From NCBI GenBank assembly GCA_045402695.1, contig JAWPNA010000306.1, positions 1-8,525 of the forward strand: 8,525 nt of DNA, given 5' to 3'. Position 1 is the stretch's first letter. Each line of letters opens with the position of its first letter. This document shows positions 5,570-8,525 of the stretch, in pieces. Source of the stretch: JAWPNA01 sp045402695. Lineage in GTDB: Bacteria > Acidobacteriota > Polarisedimenticolia > JACPZX01 > DASXTC01. The position numbers and the translations under genes were made by a program. The notes under the pieces were generated by a model. It saw nothing but the letters and a program-made list of their open reading frames with translations, did not search any database and was not told where the DNA came from.

Positions 5570-7057
5570 GTGGCGGCGATGCGAGTGGCCCCTGATCTCA
5601 CACGACGAAAACCACGCCCCCTTCTCCTGCCGGTGATCCTCGTGACGCTGGCCGCCGCGGCAGGCCAGGTAACCATTGCGGCCTCTCTTCCGCTGCAACC
5701 GTGCCACCTGGACGGATTCAGCGAGGAGGTGCTTTGCGGCCGCCATGAGGTCTACGAGAACAGACGGGCGGCGAGCGGCCGCAGGATCATTCTGCGCTTT
5801 GCCGTGCTTCCCGCTCTGAGCGCGAGGGCCGAGCCTGACCCCCTGTTCCTGCTGGCCGGCGGCCCCGGACAGGCGGCCACCGGGCTCGCGGTGCTGGCCG
5901 GAGGGCCGTTCAAGAGGATCCGCGCCCATCGCGACATCGTGCTGGTGGATCAGAGGGGCACCGGCGAGTCCCACCCCTTAGACTGCGCCGGCGGGGGTGA
6001 CGATCTGTCCCTGCTGACCCGGACCGCGATGCTGCCGGATCCCGCAGGCTGCCTGCGCGGGCTGGATGCGGACGTCCGCTTCTACACCGACTTCGAAGCA
6101 ATGGAGGATCTCGACGAGATCCGCGCGGCGCTCGGCTACGATCGCGTCAACCTCTGGGGCGGCTCGTACGGCACGCGCGCCGCGCAGGTCTATCTGCGCC
6201 TTCATCCCGATCGCGTGAGGAGCGTGATCCTGGACGGCGCGGCCCCGTTCAGCGTCAAGTTCCCTCTTTACACGGCACGCAACGCACAACATTCCCTCGA
6301 TCTCCTTTTTGATTCGTGCGACGCCGACCGGGACTGCCGTGCGGCATTCCCGAACTTCAGGGCCGAGACTTACGGCCTTCTCGCTTCGCTTGAGAGATCT
6401 CCCGCCCGCGCACTGGTGCGCCACCCCCGCACAGGGCAGCGTCGCGAGATGGAGATCACACGGGCTGGTTTCGCGTCGCTGCTGCGCGGTTTTCTGTACG
6501 TGCCGGCCCACCGAAGCCTCGTGCCGGCGATGATTCACGAGACGGCCGAAGCCAACTTCGATCCGCTGCTGGCGCTGGGGCTGTCTCTCGCCGGTTGGTC
6601 GTTCGAGACGATGAGCCTCGGGATGACTTTCTCGATCCTCTGCTCCGAGGACGTGCCGCGGATCGCGCCAGAAGAGATCGACACGGCCACGCGAGCCACG
6701 TTCATCGGGCGCGCCGAGATCGATTCGTGGACGCACCTGTGCGCGATCTGGCCGCGTGCCGACCTTCCCGCGGACTACGACCGTCCGGTCCGCGCGCAGG
6801 CGCCCGCCCTGATTCTGTCCGGCGCGCTTGATCCCGCCACGCCTCCTTCCTGGGGCGAGGAGGCGGCCCGGGAGCTGCCGCATGCCAGGCACGTCGTCGT
6901 GCCGAACGCCGCGCACAACGTGAGCTTCTCGGGGTGCGTGCCGGACCTGATCGCGGATTTTGTGGAGGCCGGTGTTGCCGAGGGCCTCGACACGGCGTGC
7001 GTGGATGCGATCCGCACGCCGCCCTTCATCACGAGCTTTTCCGGGCCGCGGCCCTGA
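5570..7057 (+). CDS. Secreted alpha/beta hydrolase, tripeptidyl aminopeptidase / proline iminopeptidase-like
   Basis: A 495-residue protein. A basic head and hydrophobic core (about residues 12-39, ending IAAS-L) look like a Sec signal peptide, so it probably acts outside the cytoplasm. The alpha/beta-hydrolase fold shows the oxyanion segment LLAGGPGQAAT (95-104), DQRGTGES (127-134) and the nucleophile elbow WGGSYGTR with Ser199. The C-terminal TAP-like domain holds the acid Asp421 (SGALDPATPP) and base His449 (PNAAHNVSFSGC). Several cysteines in the cap region suggest disulphides. Relatives cleave N-terminal di/tripeptides or proline; the real substrate here is unknown. The GTG at 5570 is chosen on its GGAG; ATG 5579 is the alternative. 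The gene ends 11 bases before the natA-like start, and the two surely share a transcript. Fold and triad are clear; substrate is inferred. Confidence 0.9.
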   Translation: MAAMRVAPDLTRRKPRPLLLPVILVTLAAAAGQVTIAASLPLQPCHLDGFSEEVLCGRHEVYENRRAASGRRIILRFAVLPALSARAEPDPLFLLAGGPGQAATGLAVLAGGPFKRIRAHRDIVLVDQRGTGESHPLDCAGGGDDLSLLTRTAMLPDPAGCLRGLDADVRFYTDFEAMEDLDEIRAALGYDRVNLWGGSYGTRAAQVYLRLHPDRVRSVILDGAAPFSVKFPLYTARNAQHSLDLLFDSCDADRDCRAAFPNFRAETYGLLASLERSPARALVRHPRTGQRREMEITRAGFASLLRGFLYVPAHRSLVPAMIHETAEANFDPLLALGLSLAGWSFETMSLGMTFSILCSEDVPRIAPEEIDTATRATFIGRAEIDSWTHLCAIWPRADLPADYDRPVRAQAPALILSGALDPATPPSWGEEAARELPHARHVVVPNAAHNVSFSGCVPDLIADFVEAGVAEGLDTACVDAIRTPPFITSFSGPRP

Positions 7058-7063
7058 AGGAGG
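7057..7063 (+). promoter_or_regulatory. Strong ribosome binding site deciding a TTG start
   Basis: AAGGAGG overlaps the last base of the hydrolase stop codon and lies 5 bases before TTG 7069. It sets the ABC ATPase start there, although the frame is open much further upstream inside the hydrolase gene. Confidence 0.75.
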
Positions 7064-7068
7064 CTGGA

Positions 7069-7800
7069 TTGATCGAGCTGCGCTCGCTGCACAAGCGGTT
7101 CGGCAGGACGGTTGCGGTGGATGACGTCTCGTTCACCGGAGCCGACGGCTGTATCACTGGGCTGCTGGGGCCCAACGGGGCGGGCAAGACCACGTCGCTG
7201 CGCATGTTGAGCGGACTGCTTCGCCCGGACCGCGGGACGGTCCTGGTGGACGGCGAGGACGCGCTGCAAGATCCCTCACGGGCACGAGGCGCCCTCGGGG
7301 TCCTGCCGGAGTCGCGCGGCCTGTACACACGGCTGACCGCGCGCGAGAACCTGATGTACTACGGCCGCCTGCAAGGCGTGAACGGCACGCGTCTCGATAA
7401 GGTGGTGAACCAGCTCATCGCGATGCTCGAGCTGACCGCCGTGGCCGACCGGGCGACGCGCGGGTTCTCCCAGGGGGAGCGGATGAAGGTGACGCTGGCG
7501 AGAGCCCTGGTTCACGATCCGCGCAACGTCGTGCTCGATGAACCCACCAATGGGCTGGACATCATGAGCCTGCGCGGGGTTCGCGCGCTGCTGCGACGCC
7601 TGCGCGACGAAGGCAAGTGCGTGGTGCTTTCGAGCCACTTCATGCAGGAGGTGTCCGCCCTGTGCGATCGGATCGTCGTCATCGCGGCCGGCAGGGTCGT
7701 CGCCGAGGGAACGCCTCTGGACCTGCGGCGCGCAGCGGGGCAGGAAGATCTGGAGGACGCCTTCGTCACTCTGGTGGGCGCCGCGGGGCTTGCGTCATGA
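7069..7800 (+). CDS. natA: ABC transporter ATP-binding protein, NatA-like
   Basis: A 243-residue ATPase subunit that would drive export through the permease encoded next. Start is TTG (7069-7071), giving MIELRSLHKRFG. Walker A is GPNGAGKTT (residues 34-42). The Q-loop region reads GVLPESRGLYTRLTARENL, with Glu where many ABC proteins have Gln. The signature is FSQGE (133-137), Walker B is VVLDEP (154-159) with the following TNGLD D-loop, and the switch His is His190 in SSHFM. The SRGLY-RLTARENLMYYGRL run and the short C-terminus resemble NatA of Na+-extruding NatAB transporters, but related exporters of drugs or lipids look similar. It overlaps the next gene by ATGA, so the subunits are translationally coupled. 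ATPase identity is certain; the NatA name is by resemblance. Confidence 0.9.
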   Translation: MIELRSLHKRFGRTVAVDDVSFTGADGCITGLLGPNGAGKTTSLRMLSGLLRPDRGTVLVDGEDALQDPSRARGALGVLPESRGLYTRLTARENLMYYGRLQGVNGTRLDKVVNQLIAMLELTAVADRATRGFSQGERMKVTLARALVHDPRNVVLDEPTNGLDIMSLRGVRALLRRLRDEGKCVVLSSHFMQEVSALCDRIVVIAAGRVVAEGTPLDLRRAAGQEDLEDAFVTLVGAAGLAS

Positions 7801-8525
7801 GAAACACGCTGGTTGTCTTCATCAAGGAAACCACCGACAGCCTGAGGGATCGGCGCTCGATCACTGCCGCGCTGGTCTACTCGCTGATGGGGCCGGCCCT
7901 GATCGGCATGGTGCTCAACGTCCTGGCACGCAGAGAGGCGGCGGACAACGCGCTGGAGCTGGCCGTCGCGGGAGCTGGCAACGCTCCCTCCCTGGCGCTT
8001 TACCTCGAGCAGCATGGAGCGCGCGTGAGCCCGGCCTCCGCGGATCCGGAGGCCGCAATCCGAACAGGGAAGCTCGATCTGGCCCTCGTCATCCCCGAAG
8101 ACTTCGCTTCCGACTTCGGACAGGCCCGCCCCGCGTCGGTGCGACTGCTGCACGACTCCTCGAAGAGCTCGACCCGCGCTCCGCTCGATCGCGCGCGGCG
8201 CCTCCTGGCTGGATACGGCAGGGAAGTCGGCGCGGCCCGCCTCCTGGTTCGCGGAGTGAGTCCGGATGTCTCCACCGCGCTGAAGGTGGAGGAGGTCGAT
8301 TACGCCACGTCGCGGTCGCGCGCCGCTGTCGTGCTCGGGATGCTGCCGGTCTTCCTGCTGACGGCGGCCTTCGTGGGCGGGATGAACGTGGCCATCGACG
8401 TGACGGCTGGAGAACGTGAACGCGGCTCCCTGGAGCCGCGGCTCGCCCACGCCGGGTCGCCTGTAGCGGTCGTGGGCGGCACGTGGCGCGGGGCGGCTTC
8501 CGGCTGGACCGCGACCGCGGCGATC
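7797..8525 (+). CDS. natB: ABC-2 type permease, NatB-like, N-terminal part (3' end outside window)
   Basis: The frame is open from ATG 7797 to the window end, giving 243 residues of a protein usually near 390-400. The N-terminus MRNTLVVFIKETTDSLRDRRS is typical of NatB permeases. A first membrane helix lies at about residues 22-44, then an extracytoplasmic domain (about 45-173), then a second helix at about 176-200 (VLGMLPVFLLTAAFVGGMN). This leads into the signature AIDVTAGERERGSLEP (199-214), which is strongly diagnostic of NatB/ABC-2 exporters. After it the sequence departs from the common EPLL...GKWLAA pattern, reading EPRLAHAG and GGTWRGAA, yet stays in frame. Start overlaps the natA stop (ATGA), so the pair form one transporter. 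Substrate (Na+ or other) is inferred only from family. Confidence 0.88.
   Translation, partial: MRNTLVVFIKETTDSLRDRRSITAALVYSLMGPALIGMVLNVLARREAADNALELAVAGAGNAPSLALYLEQHGARVSPASADPEAAIRTGKLDLALVIPEDFASDFGQARPASVRLLHDSSKSSTRAPLDRARRLLAGYGREVGAARLLVRGVSPDVSTALKVEEVDYATSRSRAAVVLGMLPVFLLTAAFVGGMNVAIDVTAGERERGSLEPRLAHAGSPVAVVGGTWRGAASGWTATAAI

Noticed and set aside
6934..7068. Upstream start for the ABC ATPase inside the hydrolase gene
   Set aside because: It would add 45 residues unlike any ABC protein; AAGGAGG followed by TTG 7069 gives the normal N-terminus.
7790..8419. 209-residue plus-strand frame over natB
   Set aside because: The natB frame (ATG 7797, open to the end) carries the TAGERERGSLEP signature; this other frame is a shadow.

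Overview
The window comes from a GC-rich bacterial chromosome and holds mostly housekeeping genes with a few lineage-specific oddities. The codon style, the lepA-lepB pair followed by a small membrane protein, a histidine/folate pair and a NatAB-type transporter would fit an Acidobacteriota-like or related soil/subsurface lineage. That placement is inference; there is no rRNA here to confirm it. I see no tRNA, rRNA, CRISPR array, insertion sequence or phage gene.

Layout. (1) Positions 1-946, plus strand: the C-terminal end of imidazolonepropionase (hutI), then a small cyclodeaminase/cyclohydrolase-family protein whose glycine-rich motif has been replaced. A short unexplained open tail (984-1106) follows. 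(2) Positions 1119-4046, minus strand, read right to left: elongation factor 4 (lepA), signal peptidase I (lepB, 4 bases downstream), then a 121-residue single-pass membrane protein resembling the DUF4845 type, which appears to have its own promoter. (3) A 245-base spacer (4047-4291) carries a compact cluster of TGAGAC inverted and direct repeats and a possible -10 box for lepA. (4) Positions 4292-5422, minus strand: tsaD (tRNA t6A synthesis) with an extra segment of about 36 residues. (5) A 147-base divergent spacer with a 12-bp perfect palindrome. (6) Positions 5570-8525, plus strand: a tightly packed cluster of a secreted alpha/beta hydrolase (tripeptidyl-aminopeptidase-like), an ABC ATPase (natA-like, TTG start set by a perfect Shine-Dalgarno) and an ABC-2 permease (natB-like) that overlaps it by ATGA and runs off the window.

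How they work together. hutI and the folate-family gene point to histidine degradation with one-carbon transfer to folate. lepA, lepB and the small membrane protein form a translation and protein-export block. The hydrolase-natA-natB cluster suggests co-expression of an exported peptidase/esterase with an exporter. No convincing new multi-gene system is visible. The best leads are the degenerate cyclodeaminase homologue, the orphan tail after it, the repeat cluster upstream of lepA, the TsaD insertion and the hydrolase-NatAB coupling.
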